From positions 235,087 through 299,086 of the forward strand of contig NZ_JANHKP010000008.1 in assembly GCF_024497955.1 (NCBI RefSeq): a stretch of DNA of 64,000 nt, in the 5' to 3' direction. The translations under genes and the position numbers were made by a program. The notes beneath the pieces are model-generated. The model was not told the origin of the DNA. It saw only the letters and a program-made list of their open reading frames with translations, and did not search any database. This DNA is from Streptomyces sp. C10-9-1 (GTDB lineage Bacteria > Actinomycetota > Actinomycetes > Streptomycetales > Streptomycetaceae). The stretch's first letter is position 1. The number at the start of each line of letters is the position of its first letter. This document shows positions 31,128 through 39,864 of this stretch, one piece after another.

Positions 31128-33572
31128 TCAGCGCATCCGGCCGATGCCCGCCCGCACTCTGCGGACCTCGCGCAGCCGCTGCTCGTACGTGGCGCCCACC
31201 CCGAGCAGCAGCGCCCCCGCGAGCGCCGGAGGAAGCCACCGGGGGAGCGCCCCGACCGCCTGCACCACGTAGGGCGCCAGCTCGTGCACGCCCAGCGCCA
31301 CCAGGACCCCGCCTCCGAGGAGCAGCGGCGCCTGGAGCCGGCGGCGCGCGCCGACCAGGGTCACGGCCAGGGCGGCCGAGCCCAGCAGCAGCGGCCGGGT
31401 CCCCTGCCCGTCGGCCAGCGCCCACAGCAGCCCGGGGACCGCCGTCGCGGCCAGACCCGGCCCGTAGGCCCGCCAGGAGGAGGTCCCCGGGTCGCGCCGC
31501 CTGCGCAGCGCGCCCACCACCAGCGCCGCCACGGTCACCGGAAGCGTGTAGGGCTCCGGAGCCGTCGTCCCGGCCGCGAACAGCCGCACCCAGGTGGCCA
31601 CCAGGAACAGCCCGGCGGCCAGGTGCGCCGCGGCCGGGCGCCGCTCGGGACGGAGCGCCGTCGCCGCCGCGACCACCCCGCACAGGGCGAGCACCAAAGA
31701 CGCCCACGCGGCGTCCCCCGAGGCGGCCAGCACCGCCGCGGCCCCGGCGGGCACGGAGGCGAGCTCGACCGGCAGGGCCGCCGGGTGCCGCCCCAGGCGC
31801 GCGCCGACCCCGGCGGCGGCCGCGGGCACGGCCAGCAGCACCAGCGCGGCCCGGTGCGCGGGGAGCCCGGACGCCGCGGCGGCGGCCCCGGCCAGCCCGG
31901 ACGCCGCCAGGACCGCCGCCGCACCGAGCACCGCGGGCCGTACCGGCCCGGCCGACCGGCGCGCCGCCGCCGCCAGCGCCGCGGTCAGCACCCCGAGCAC
32001 CGCGAACGTGGCGGTCCGGGTCGCGAGAGCCAGCGCGACCGCGCTCACCGCGGACGCCGCCGCGCACAGCAGCGCCGCCGCGGCCGGGACGCCGTCCCCG
32101 GCGTCGTGCCGCGGCCCGGACGGCACCGGACGGCTCCGGACACCGGCGGCCAGTGCCCCGAGGGCCACCGCCGTCTGCCAGCACACGGCGGCCGGGTAGG
32201 GGGCGTCGACCGCCCAGGGCAGGACCGCCAGGGCCGCCCACCCGAGCGCCAGGGCCGCGGCCGCGGCCGCCCCCCGCCACGGCCCGGCGGCCGCGGGGCG
32301 CAACCCGGCGAGCGCCCGGGGGCGCAGGGCGAGCAGCGCCGGGAGCACCGCGGCGCACGCGAGGACCACGGGTACCGAGAGCGGCGCGCCCGGCGCCGGC
32401 AGCCCGGGCAGCGCCTCGCGGACCGTGGCGGGCGCGCCCTCCCAGATCGCGCCGGCCCGGCCCGCCGGCCCCGCCAGGGCCACCGCGAGCGCGGCGGCCG
32501 CGGCGGGCACCGCCAGGGCGTGCACCGCCGCCGCGGCCCAGCAGGCACCCCGCAGCACGCCGTGCGGCAGCGGCGGGCGCACCGAGACGGCGAGCACCGC
32601 CGCGCACAGCAGGTACCCCGGCGCGCCCCAGCCCTCGGGTACCGCGGCGCGAACCACCCCGCCCACCGCGGCCACCACCGCCAGGGCGGAGGCGGCGGAG
32701 GCCGGGACGGCGGCCGACGGGGCCCGCCAGGCCGCGAGGAGGCCCGTCGCGGCCACCGCGAGCAGCAGCGGCCCCGCGGCCGCCGCGTCCGCGGGGGCGT
32801 CCGCGGCGAGCGAGTGCCGCAGGCCCGCCGCCAGCGCGCCCGCACCGGCGAGGGCCGCGGCGGCCCCGGCGAAGCCCCGCACCGCGCCCCGCCGCGCCAG
32901 CAGGGCCGCGGCGGTGCCCCCCGCGGCGGTCAGCAGCAGGGCCCAGCCCGGTTCCGGGGCGCCCGGCGCGCCGGAGAGCGCCCACAGCGGGAGCGCGGGC
33001 TGCGCGACGCAGACCGCGGCCGGCAGCGGGGCGCGCAGCGCGGGCAGCAGCAGCCCCTGCGCCGTCCACACGGCGGCGAGTAGCGCACACGCGCACGCCG
33101 TCGCCGCCACCGGGTCCGCGCCGAGGAACACCACCCGGTACACGGCGTAGGCGTCGAGCGCCGTGAGCACCAGGGCCACCGCGCAGACCGCCTCCGCGGT
33201 CGCCGGCATGCCCCTGCGCAGCAGCGGCAGCGGGGCCCCGAGCGCCGCCAGGGTCACGGCGCCCAGCACGGCGGAGCGTCCGCCGATGCCGAGGCTGCCC
33301 CAGCCGAGCAGGGTGAAGGCGACCGCCGCGACGGCCAGCAGCGTCCCGCCGAGTGCCAGCAGCACGTTGCGCACCCTGGGGGGCGACGCCTCGGCGCGGG
33401 GCGGAGCGGCGGCCGCCGCCGGAGCGGGCCGCACGGCCGCCCCGGCCGGCGGAGCCGCCGCGGCGAGCAGCCAGGCGCGGCGGGTCAGCAACTGCGAGCG
33501 CCGGGCGTCCAGTCGGCGCAGCTCGGCGTCGACGAGCGCCAGTTCCTCGGCGGGCGGCGGGGCGTTCTCCAT
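31128..33572 (-). CDS. Very large Ala-rich polytopic membrane protein (SCO7613 C-terminal-domain type)
   Basis: An 814-aa protein. Residues 1-65 are soluble: a charged helical segment (ELALVDAELRRLDARRSQLL) likely to form a coiled coil, then a Pro/Ala linker. The rest is an almost unbroken series of some 20 or more hydrophobic Ala/Leu/Val helices with short loops, ending in a basic tail. No transporter or enzyme motif is visible. The layout matches membrane proteins annotated as SCO7613 C-terminal domain-containing. The high internal similarity of helices suggests growth by duplication. ATG 33572 is the start. It lies between two identical tRNA-Val genes. Confidence 0.75.
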   Translation of the reverse strand: MENAPPPAEELALVDAELRRLDARRSQLLTRRAWLLAAAAPPAGAAVRPAPAAAAAPPRAEASPPRVRNVLLALGGTLLAVAAVAFTLLGWGSLGIGGRSAVLGAVTLAALGAPLPLLRRGMPATAEAVCAVALVLTALDAYAVYRVVFLGADPVAATACACALLAAVWTAQGLLLPALRAPLPAAVCVAQPALPLWALSGAPGAPEPGWALLLTAAGGTAAALLARRGAVRGFAGAAAALAGAGALAAGLRHSLAADAPADAAAAGPLLLAVAATGLLAAWRAPSAAVPASAASALAVVAAVGGVVRAAVPEGWGAPGYLLCAAVLAVSVRPPLPHGVLRGACWAAAAVHALAVPAAAAALAVALAGPAGRAGAIWEGAPATVREALPGLPAPGAPLSVPVVLACAAVLPALLALRPRALAGLRPAAAGPWRGAAAAAALALGWAALAVLPWAVDAPYPAAVCWQTAVALGALAAGVRSRPVPSGPRHDAGDGVPAAAALLCAAASAVSAVALALATRTATFAVLGVLTAALAAAARRSAGPVRPAVLGAAAVLAASGLAGAAAAASGLPAHRAALVLLAVPAAAAGVGARLGRHPAALPVELASVPAGAAAVLAASGDAAWASLVLALCGVVAAATALRPERRPAAAHLAAGLFLVATWVRLFAAGTTAPEPYTLPVTVAALVVGALRRRRDPGTSSWRAYGPGLAATAVPGLLWALADGQGTRPLLLGSAALAVTLVGARRRLQAPLLLGGGVLVALGVHELAPYVVQAVGALPRWLPPALAGALLLGVGATYEQRLREVRRVRAGIGRMR

Positions 33573-33689
33573 GGCGGCAGTGTGGCGCCGGTCACGGCGC
33601 GGGGCATGGGGCCGGATACTCAGGTGCGCGTGAGTACCCGGGCGCGGCTTCCCGGGACCGGTGCGGCCCGGGCGGCGCAGACTGGGGGC

Positions 33690-34136
33690 ATGGACTGGTG
33701 CCGCTACCGCTTCCGCTGCGTCTGGGACCTGCCCGCACCCCCCGGCGCGGTCTACCGCGTCCTCGAACGGGGAGAGGAGTACCCCCTGTGGTGGCCGCAG
33801 GTGCGCGAGGTCGTCCCGGTCGACGGGGCGTCAGGCAGGGTCAGGTTCCGCTCGCTGCTCCCCTACGACCTGGTGGTCACGGTGCGGGCGCGGCGGCACG
33901 ACCGGGGCGCGGGTGTGCTGGAGGCCGCGCTGGAGGGCGATCTCGACGGCTGGTCGCGCTGGACGCTCGTCCCGCACGGCGGGGGCACCCGGGCCGTGTA
34001 CGAGCAGGAGGTCGAGGTGCGCAGGCCCCTGATGCGGCGGCTGGCGGTACCGTGCCGCCCCCTGTTCCGGGCCAACCACGCCCTGATGATGCGCGCCGGG
34101 CGCAGGGGGCTGGCCGCCCGGCTGGCGGCGGTTTGA
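33690..34136 (+). CDS. SRPBCC (START-like / polyketide cyclase) family protein
   Basis: A 148-aa helix-grip protein. The start (RYRFRCVWDLPAPPGAVYRVL), the YPLWWPQVREVV strand and the C-terminal long helix (FRANHALMMRAGRRGL) are typical of lipid- or hydrophobic-ligand-binding SRPBCC domains. No catalytic residues can be named. ATG 33690 is 6 nt after CAGACT, so initiation is probably leaderless. The stop codon region also carries the -35 box of the next tRNA gene. Confidence 0.78.
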   Translation: MDWCRYRFRCVWDLPAPPGAVYRVLERGEEYPLWWPQVREVVPVDGASGRVRFRSLLPYDLVVTVRARRHDRGAGVLEAALEGDLDGWSRWTLVPHGGGTRAVYEQEVEVRRPLMRRLAVPCRPLFRANHALMMRAGRRGLAARLAAV

Positions 34137-34162
34137 ACCCGGGGCGCGGCGCACTGTATTGT
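34133..34162 (+). promoter_or_regulatory. Promoter of tRNA-Val(CAC) copy 2
   Basis: TTGAAC (34133-34138), 18-nt spacer, TATTGT (34157-34162). The -35 box overlaps the stop codon of the SRPBCC gene. GCACTG and CAGTGC flank the -10 box as an inverted repeat (34151-34169). Confidence 0.65.
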
Positions 34163-34175
34163 TCAGTGCGTTCCC

Positions 34176-34247
34176 GGGCGATTAGCTCAGCGGGAGAGCG
34201 CTTCGTTCACACCGAAGAGGTCACTGGTTCGATCCCAGTATCGCCCA
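34176..34247 (+). tRNA. tRNA-Val (anticodon CAC), copy 2
   Basis: Identical over its 72 nt to copy 1, with the flanks CCC and C also shared. No encoded CCA. Confidence 0.95.
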
Positions 34248-34254
34248 CGGCAGC

Positions 34255-34283
34255 AGGCCGGTCCGTCGCAGACGGACCGGCCT
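34255..34283. terminator. Terminator after tRNA-Val copy 2
   Basis: A perfect 13-bp stem (34255-34267 with 34271-34283), GCA loop; also downstream of the convergent exonuclease gene. Confidence 0.7.
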
Positions 34284-34305
34284 CGCGCGTTCCAGGCCCC
34301 GGTGC

Positions 34306-35034
34306 TCAGGCGGCCGCCGCGGGCAGTTCCGGGCGCAGGGGCCAGGCCGGGTCGACCGGCTCGGGCTGTCCGCTGCGGGCGAACCACGCCTGGAGCCCCC
34401 GGGCCTGCGCCGCGTGCCACACGGCCTGCAGGGCGTGCAGTTCCGCCGCCGACAGGCGCTCCAGCCGCGCGGCGAACCGCCGGCCCACCGCCCTGACCAC
34501 CTCCAGCGAGGCGAGGGCGTCCGCCGCCGCGTCGTGTGCGGCGCCGAGCTCCACTTCGTAGTGGGCGCACAGGTCGGTCAGGGTGCGCCGCCCCTTGCGG
34601 TAGCGGTCCAGGTGCTTGTCGAGGACCCGGGGGTCGAGCACGCACAGCGGTGCGTTCTCCAGGTAGCGGGTCAGCGACGAGGCCCGGTGCCTGCGCAACT
34701 CCCGGTCCAGCAGCGTCAGGTCGAAGGGTGCGTTCATGACCACCAGCGGCCGGGCGGCCGCGCACTGCTCGGCGAGCAGCCGGGCTATCTCCTCCATCAC
34801 GGGGGACGGCCAGCGGCCGTTCCGGTGGAGGTGCTCCTCCGTCAGCCCGTGCACCGCGGTGGCCGCGGGGGGCACGGGCACCCCGGGGTCGACCAGCCAG
34901 CGCGTGGTGCGCGGCCGCCCCCCGGGCGTGTCCTGGACGACGACGGCGGCCGAAACGATCCGGTCCTCCTCGACGTCCACTCCGGTCGTCTCCGTGTCAA
35001 ATGCGGCCAGCGGGCCGTCGAACCAGTACGTCAT
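34306..35034 (-). CDS. DEDDh-type 3'-5' exonuclease (DnaQ/RNase T-like)
   Basis: A 242-aa exonuclease with all five catalytic residues: D13 and E15 (FDTETTG), D105 (NAPFD), H167 and D172 (HDAAADA). It should remove nucleotides from single-stranded DNA or RNA 3' ends with two metal ions. Beyond the domain (about 180 on) is a short helical tail ending in Pro/Ala. It is much smaller than a polymerase epsilon subunit fusion. GAGGAG lies 8 nt before ATG 35034. It is divergent from the DUF4365 gene across only 121 nt, so they may be co-regulated. Confidence 0.88.
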   Translation of the reverse strand: MTYWFDGPLAAFDTETTGVDVEEDRIVSAAVVVQDTPGGRPRTTRWLVDPGVPVPPAATAVHGLTEEHLHRNGRWPSPVMEEIARLLAEQCAAARPLVVMNAPFDLTLLDRELRRHRASSLTRYLENAPLCVLDPRVLDKHLDRYRKGRRTLTDLCAHYEVELGAAHDAAADALASLEVVRAVGRRFAARLERLSAAELHALQAVWHAAQARGLQAWFARSGQPEPVDPAWPLRPELPAAAA

Positions 35035-35155
35035 CCCCGAACTCCTCGCACGCGCCTGGCAGATGGCGACAACTCCTGCCCGAAGCGGTGATACCCGGAC
35101 CGTTTGCGCCGTACGCCGGGCGGTGACAACACAGGTGACGGGGAGAGGAATTGCC

Positions 35156-35722
35156 ATGGCGCTCGCCCAGCCCGAGCCGGGAGGGCCGCCGGCCCAGCGG
35201 CCCGCACCGGTGCGCGGTTCACTGGCCACCACCGCCTGCATGGAGACCCTCCAGGTGGGCTACCTGCACGCCGTCGCGGCCGCCGCCGGGTGCTCGCTGT
35301 CCCAGCCGTTCCCGGACAACGGGATCGACTGGCACGTCAGCCACGGATCGCCCGGGCACGCCGTGGACGACGAGGTCACCATCAAGGTGCAGTTGAAGGC
35401 CACGTACCAGCTGGCGCCCAGGCCGCCGGGGCCGTCGTTCTCCTTCACCCTCGACAACGACCACCTGGCGAAGCTCGCCCGCACCCCGGTGGCCGTCCAC
35501 AAGATCCTCGTCGTGATGATCGTCCCCAGGGACCGGGAGGACTGGCTGCGTGCCGGGCACGACCGCCTCGACCTGCGCCACTGCTGCTACTGGACCAACC
35601 TCGCAGGCCATCCGGTGACGGGCCGCCGGCGCACCACGGTGCGCGTCCCCACCGCCCGGATCTTCGACGACCGGGCCCTGTGCGAGATCATGACCCGCGT
35701 CGGCGCGGGAGGGAGGCCCTGA
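35156..35722 (+). CDS. DUF4365 domain protein, probable PD-(D/E)xK-type nuclease fold
   Basis: A 188-aa protein. ETLQVGYLHAVAAAAG is the first helix, then D58 (in NGIDWHV), E73 and the strand VTIKVQLKAT with Q79 and K81. An Asp, a spaced acidic residue and QxK resemble the metal site of PD-(D/E)xK enzymes; this is my reading, not an established activity. The C-terminal half (HCCYWTNLAG) closes the domain. GGGAGAGG precedes ATG 35156. It overlaps the next gene by one base (TGATG), so the two products are probably made together. Confidence 0.7.
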   Translation: MALAQPEPGGPPAQRPAPVRGSLATTACMETLQVGYLHAVAAAAGCSLSQPFPDNGIDWHVSHGSPGHAVDDEVTIKVQLKATYQLAPRPPGPSFSFTLDNDHLAKLARTPVAVHKILVVMIVPRDREDWLRAGHDRLDLRHCCYWTNLAGHPVTGRRRTTVRVPTARIFDDRALCEIMTRVGAGGRP

Positions 35723-36981
35723 TGCACCGGCCCTTCGACGACGCGACCGGCGACGGCGCCCCGCCGCCGCGCCCCCACCCGGTGGGCCTGCCCGCCCCCT
35801 GGGGCGGTGCCCCCGAACCGGATCCGGCGCAGGTCGACCCGGCCGTCCTCGGGGCCCTGCTCGACCGGCACGGCTGGCGGCGCCGCGGCGGCGCCCCCGG
35901 CCGCTACGGCCGCTGGACGCCCCCCGGGCCCGCCGCGGCGGCGGGCCCCAGCCTGCTGCTGCCGCAGGACCGGGCGTACCCCGACAGCGAGGAACTGCTC
36001 GCCGAGGCCCTGACCGCGCTCGGCCGCAGCCCACTGCCCTCCGCGCGCGAGGTCCTCGTCGCCCTCGCCGTGCCCAGCGACGAGATCCGCTGGTGGCGCG
36101 CGGTCCCCGAGGGCCCCTCGGGGGTGTCCTCGTGGGCCGCCCAGGAGCAACTGCGCTCCGCGGTGGGGCAGATGCTGACGGCGGGGGCGCTCGCCGTGCG
36201 GGCCCGCTCCGGGTACCACGGGGCCCGGCGCAGGCGGCAGGCGCGGGCGGCGCTCTCCGGGGTGCTGGTCGGCCCGGCCGCCGGAGGGCGCGAGCTGACC
36301 GCCTTCGTGCCGGTCCGCACGGGGCGGGCCGTCGCCGTGCGCCTCTGCCACGCCCTGCACGCCGCCCGGGAGGCGATCGACTACCGGCGTGCCGCGGGCG
36401 GCATGGACGCCTTCGACACGGCCGTCCGCGCGGGCGTCAGCCGGGAGCTGACCGAGTCCGTGATCGCCCTGGTCCGCGGCTCGGAGGGGGCCCGCATCGC
36501 CCTGGACTGGTCGCCCGCCGCCGGGGTGCCCCGGGGCTGCGGGGTGCGCACGGACCCCGTGGAGTTCTCGGCCGGTGACCTGGCCGCCCTGCGCGAGGCG
36601 GGTGCGTGCTACCTGAGGGCGGAGCCGTCCGTGCCCGTGGTGCTCACCGGGACGGTGGTGCGGATGCGCCGGAGCGGCCCCCGCGGGCCGGGCACGGTGC
36701 GGCTGCGGGTGCTGTCCGGGGCCGAGGTGGGCCGGGTGCGGGTGGCGCTCGACGAGGAGGCGTACCGCACCGCCGGGCACGCCCACCTGGACGGGCTCCC
36801 GGTGCGGGTGGCGGGCCGTCTGGAGAGCCGGGGCGGCTTCCGGAACCTCGCGGGCGCGGAAGGGCTCGTCCCCGTGCCCCTGGACGACGCCGAGCGGGAC
36901 CGGCTGATGAAGTCCCTCCACGAGAGCCCGGACTGCTGCGAGGAGGGCGGCGACGGCGAGGAGGAGCGCCGCCGCCCCTGA
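35722..36981 (+). CDS. Hypothetical protein with a C-terminal OB-fold-like segment
   Basis: A 419-aa soluble protein coupled to the DUF4365 gene (TGATG). The first 60 residues are Pro-rich with a [14 protein letters not shown] patch. Residues about 90-270 are helical, rich in Arg clusters ([11 protein letters not shown]). Residues about 305-393 show five alternating hydrophobic strands ([43 protein letters not shown]) in the order expected of an OB fold, so nucleic-acid binding is plausible. The C-terminal end is strongly acidic with CC. I do not recognise a named family; the function is inferred from its partners. Confidence 0.6.
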   Translation: MHRPFDDATGDGAPPPRPHPVGLPAPWGGAPEPDPAQVDPAVLGALLDRHGWRRRGGAPGRYGRWTPPGPAAAAGPSLLLPQDRAYPDSEELLAEALTALGRSPLPSAREVLVALAVPSDEIRWWRAVPEGPSGVSSWAAQEQLRSAVGQMLTAGALAVRARSGYHGARRRRQARAALSGVLVGPAAGGRELTAFVPVRTGRAVAVRLCHALHAAREAIDYRRAAGGMDAFDTAVRAGVSRELTESVIALVRGSEGARIALDWSPAAGVPRGCGVRTDPVEFSAGDLAALREAGACYLRAEPSVPVVLTGTVVRMRRSGPRGPGTVRLRVLSGAEVGRVRVALDEEAYRTAGHAHLDGLPVRVAGRLESRGGFRNLAGAEGLVPVPLDDAERDRLMKSLHESPDCCEEGGDGEEERRRP

Positions 36982-37156
36982 GCCGTGCGCACCGCCCGTG
37001 CGCCGGGTCCTGCGCGCCCGACCCGGCAGGTCCGGTGCCCGGTCCGGGCGGCCCGCGGCCAGAGAACCGTTTCGCGGGCGGCCCCCCGGGCTCGGTACGA
37101 TTCCTGGTGCGCGTGCCGTACCCGGCCGCACACCCACCTTCAGTCAGGAGAGACCG

Positions 37157-39133
37157 GTGTCAGACGTCCGTGTGATCATCCAACGCGATTCCGAGCGGGA
37201 AGAGCGCGTGGTGACGCCGGGCACTACGGCCGCCGAGCTGTTCGCCGGCGAGCGCACCGTGGTCGCCGCCCGTGTCGCGGGTGAGCTGAAGGACCTCGCC
37301 TACGCCGTGCGGGACGGCGAGCAGGTCGAGCCGGTCGAGATCTCCTCCCCGGACGGCCTGGACATCCTGCGGCACTCCACCGCGCACGTCATGGCCCAGG
37401 CCGTGCAGGAGCTCTTCCCCGAGGCCAAGCTGGGCATCGGCCCGCCGGTCAAGGACGGCTTCTACTACGACTTCGACGTGGACCGGCCGTTCACCCCCGA
37501 GGACCTCAAGGCCGTCGAGAAGAAGATGCAGGAGATCCAGAAGCGCGGCCAGCGCTTCTCCCGCCGGGTCGTCAGCGACGAGGCGGCCCGCGAGGAGCTC
37601 GCGGGGGAGCCCTACAAGCTGGAGCTGATCGGCCTCAAGGGCTCGGCCTCCTCCGACGACGGCGCGGACGTGGAGGTGGGCGCGGGCGAGCTGACCATCT
37701 ACGACAACCTCGACGCCAAGACCGGCGAGCTGTGCTGGAAGGACCTGTGCCGCGGTCCCCACCTGCCCACCACCCGGACCATCCCGGCGTTCAAGCTGAT
37801 GCGCAACGCGGCCGCCTACTGGCGCGGCAGCGAGAAGAACCCGATGCTCCAGCGCATCTACGGCACCGCCTGGCCCTCGAAGGACGAGCTGAAGGCCCAC
37901 CTCGACTTCCTCGCCGAGGCGGAGAAGCGCGACCACCGCAAGCTCGGCAGCGAGCTCGACCTCTTCTCCATCCCCGAGGAGATCGGCTCCGGCCTCGCCG
38001 TCTTCCACCCCAAGGGCGGCATCATCCGCCGGGTCATGGAGGACTACTCCCGCAGGCGCCACGAGGAGGAGGGGTACGAGTTCGTCTACACTCCCCACGC
38101 CACCAAGGGGAAGCTGTTCGAGGTCTCCGGGCACCTCGACTGGTACGCCGAGGGCATGTACCCCCCCATGCAGCTCGACGAGGGCGTGGACTACTACCTC
38201 AAGCCCATGAACTGCCCCATGCACAACCTGGTCTTCGACGCCCGGGGCCGCTCCTACCGCGAACTGCCCCTGCGGCTCTTCGAGTTCGGGACGGTCTACC
38301 GGTACGAGAAGTCCGGTGTGGTGCACGGTCTGACCCGCGCCCGCGGGTTCACCCAGGACGACGCCCACATCTACTGCACCAAGGAGCAGATGGCGGAGGA
38401 GCTCGACCGCACCCTCACCTTCGTGCTGAACCTGCTGCGCGACTACGGCCTCGACGACTTCTACCTGGAGCTGTCCACCAAGGACCCGGAGAAGTTCGTC
38501 GGCTCCGACGAGGTCTGGGAGGAGGCGACCGAGACCCTGCGGCAGGTGGCCGAGAAGCAGGGCCTGGAGCTCGTCGCCGACCCGGGCGGGGCCGCGTTCT
38601 ACGGGCCGAAGATCTCGGTGCAGGCCAGGGACGCCATCGGCCGGACCTGGCAGATGTCGACGGTGCAGCTGGACTTCAACCTCCCCGAGCGCTTCGGCCT
38701 GGAGTACACCGGCCCGGACGGCACCAAGCAGCGCCCCGTCATGATCCACCGGGCCCTGTTCGGGTCGATCGAGCGCTTCTTCGCCGTGCTGCTGGAGCAC
38801 TACGCGGGGGCCATGCCGCCGTGGCTGGCGCCGGTCCAGGCGGTCGGCATCCCGATCGGCGACGCCCACGTGGAGTACCTCCGGGAGTTCGCCGCCGACG
38901 CCCGCCGCAAGGGCCTGCGCGTCGACGTCGACGCCTCCGCGGACCGGATGCAGAAGAAGATCCGCAACCACCAGAGGACCAAGGTCCCCTTCATGGTGAT
39001 CGTCGGCGACGAGGACATGAACGCCGGCACCGTCTCCTTCCGCTACCGCGACGGTTCCCAGGAGAACGGCATCCCGCGCGAGGAGGCCCTCGCCAAGCTG
39101 GCCGACGTGGTGGAGCGCCGCGTCCAGGTCTGA
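37157..39133 (+). CDS. thrS: Threonine--tRNA ligase
   Basis: A 658-aa class II aminoacyl-tRNA synthetase. It contains the N-terminal TGS domain (1-62), the editing SAD domain ([11 protein letters not shown]), the catalytic core with Zn ligand C353 in MNCPMHN, motif 2 [17 protein letters not shown], motif 3 [11 protein letters not shown] and the C-terminal anticodon-binding domain. It charges tRNA-Thr and clears mischarged Ser. GTG 37157 has AGGAG 6 nt upstream and gives MSDVRV; a TACGAT -10 box lies at 37096-37101. A 15-bp terminator follows. No T-box leader is visible in the short upstream region. Confidence 0.97.
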   Translation: MSDVRVIIQRDSEREERVVTPGTTAAELFAGERTVVAARVAGELKDLAYAVRDGEQVEPVEISSPDGLDILRHSTAHVMAQAVQELFPEAKLGIGPPVKDGFYYDFDVDRPFTPEDLKAVEKKMQEIQKRGQRFSRRVVSDEAAREELAGEPYKLELIGLKGSASSDDGADVEVGAGELTIYDNLDAKTGELCWKDLCRGPHLPTTRTIPAFKLMRNAAAYWRGSEKNPMLQRIYGTAWPSKDELKAHLDFLAEAEKRDHRKLGSELDLFSIPEEIGSGLAVFHPKGGIIRRVMEDYSRRRHEEEGYEFVYTPHATKGKLFEVSGHLDWYAEGMYPPMQLDEGVDYYLKPMNCPMHNLVFDARGRSYRELPLRLFEFGTVYRYEKSGVVHGLTRARGFTQDDAHIYCTKEQMAEELDRTLTFVLNLLRDYGLDDFYLELSTKDPEKFVGSDEVWEEATETLRQVAEKQGLELVADPGGAAFYGPKISVQARDAIGRTWQMSTVQLDFNLPERFGLEYTGPDGTKQRPVMIHRALFGSIERFFAVLLEHYAGAMPPWLAPVQAVGIPIGDAHVEYLREFAADARRKGLRVDVDASADRMQKKIRNHQRTKVPFMVIVGDEDMNAGTVSFRYRDGSQENGIPREEALAKLADVVERRVQV

Positions 39134-39185
39134 GGCGCCGGTCCCCGGGGGCCGGGGCCTGCCGCTCCGGTCCCCGGGAGGCGCA

Positions 39186-39219
39186 CGAGGGCGCCTCCCG
39201 GCGGCGGGAGGCGCCCTCG
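39186..39219 (+). terminator. thrS terminator
   Basis: A perfect 15-bp stem (39186-39200 with 39205-39219), GCGG loop. It ends 25 bp before the -10 box of the HIT gene. Confidence 0.75.
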
Positions 39220-39243
39220 CTCCGCGGCCCCGCCGGCGGCGAA

Positions 39244-39249
39244 TATGCT
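39244..39249 (+). promoter_or_regulatory. -10 box (TATGCT) of a leaderless HIT transcript
   Basis: TATGCT, 7 nt, then ATG 39257; no ribosome site. Confidence 0.55.
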
Positions 39250-39256
39250 GGCCCGC

Positions 39257-39802
39257 ATGACGACTGAGCCGGAGCAGCAGATCGGAGTGGGGACGCCTGA
39301 CGCGTTCCAGCGCCTGTGGACGCCTCACCGCATGGCGTACATCCAGGGCGAGAACAAGCCCACCGGCCCCGGGTCCGGCGACGGCTGCCCGTTCTGTCTC
39401 ATCCCGTCCAAGTCCGACGAGGACGGGCTGGTCGTCGCGCGGGGCCGGAGCGTCTACGCGGTGCTCAACCTCTACCCGTACAACGGCGGGCACCTGATGG
39501 TCGTCCCGTACCGGCACGTCGCCGACTACACCGAGCTGGACGACGCCGAGACGGTGGAACTCGCCAGGCTGACCAAGGAGGCGATGACGGCGCTGCGCTC
39601 CGCCTCGGGGGCCCACGGCTTCAACATCGGCATCAACCAGGGCGCCGCCGCCGGTGCCGGGATCGCCGCCCACCTGCACCAGCACATCGTCCCCCGGTGG
39701 GGCGGCGACACCAACTTCATGCCGGTGATCGGGTCGACCAAGGTGCTGCCGCAGCTGCTCGGGGACACCCGGCGGATGCTCGCCGACGCCTGGCCCGCCT
39801 GA
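39257..39802 (+). CDS. HIT-family protein, probable AP4A phosphorylase
   Basis: A 181-aa histidine-triad protein with the HLHQH signature (H139, H141, H143) and an upstream CPFC pair (C44, C47), the actinobacterial type. The M. tuberculosis counterpart next to thrS, Rv2613c, cleaves diadenosine tetraphosphate by phosphorolysis. Since aminoacyl-tRNA synthetases make AP4A, its place behind thrS makes sense. The GTPDAFQRLWTPHRMAYI start is characteristic. The start ATG 39257 is set by the leaderless promoter. Confidence 0.88.
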   Translation: MTTEPEQQIGVGTPDAFQRLWTPHRMAYIQGENKPTGPGSGDGCPFCLIPSKSDEDGLVVARGRSVYAVLNLYPYNGGHLMVVPYRHVADYTELDDAETVELARLTKEAMTALRSASGAHGFNIGINQGAAAGAGIAAHLHQHIVPRWGGDTNFMPVIGSTKVLPQLLGDTRRMLADAWPA

Positions 39803-39804
39803 GC

Positions 39805-39842
39805 CCCGACCGGGCCCCGGCCCGCCCCGCGGCCCGGTCGGG
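39805..39842. terminator. Terminator between convergent HIT and membrane-protein genes
   Basis: A perfect 12-bp stem (39805-39816 with 39831-39842) and a 14-nt loop. Confidence 0.55.
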
Positions 39843-39864
39843 ACGGGCCCCGGGGCGGTGGCGC

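Noticed and set aside
35156..36981. Mobile or prophage origin for the DUF4365 gene
   Set aside because: No integrase, attachment repeat or base-composition break; codon use matches the neighbours.
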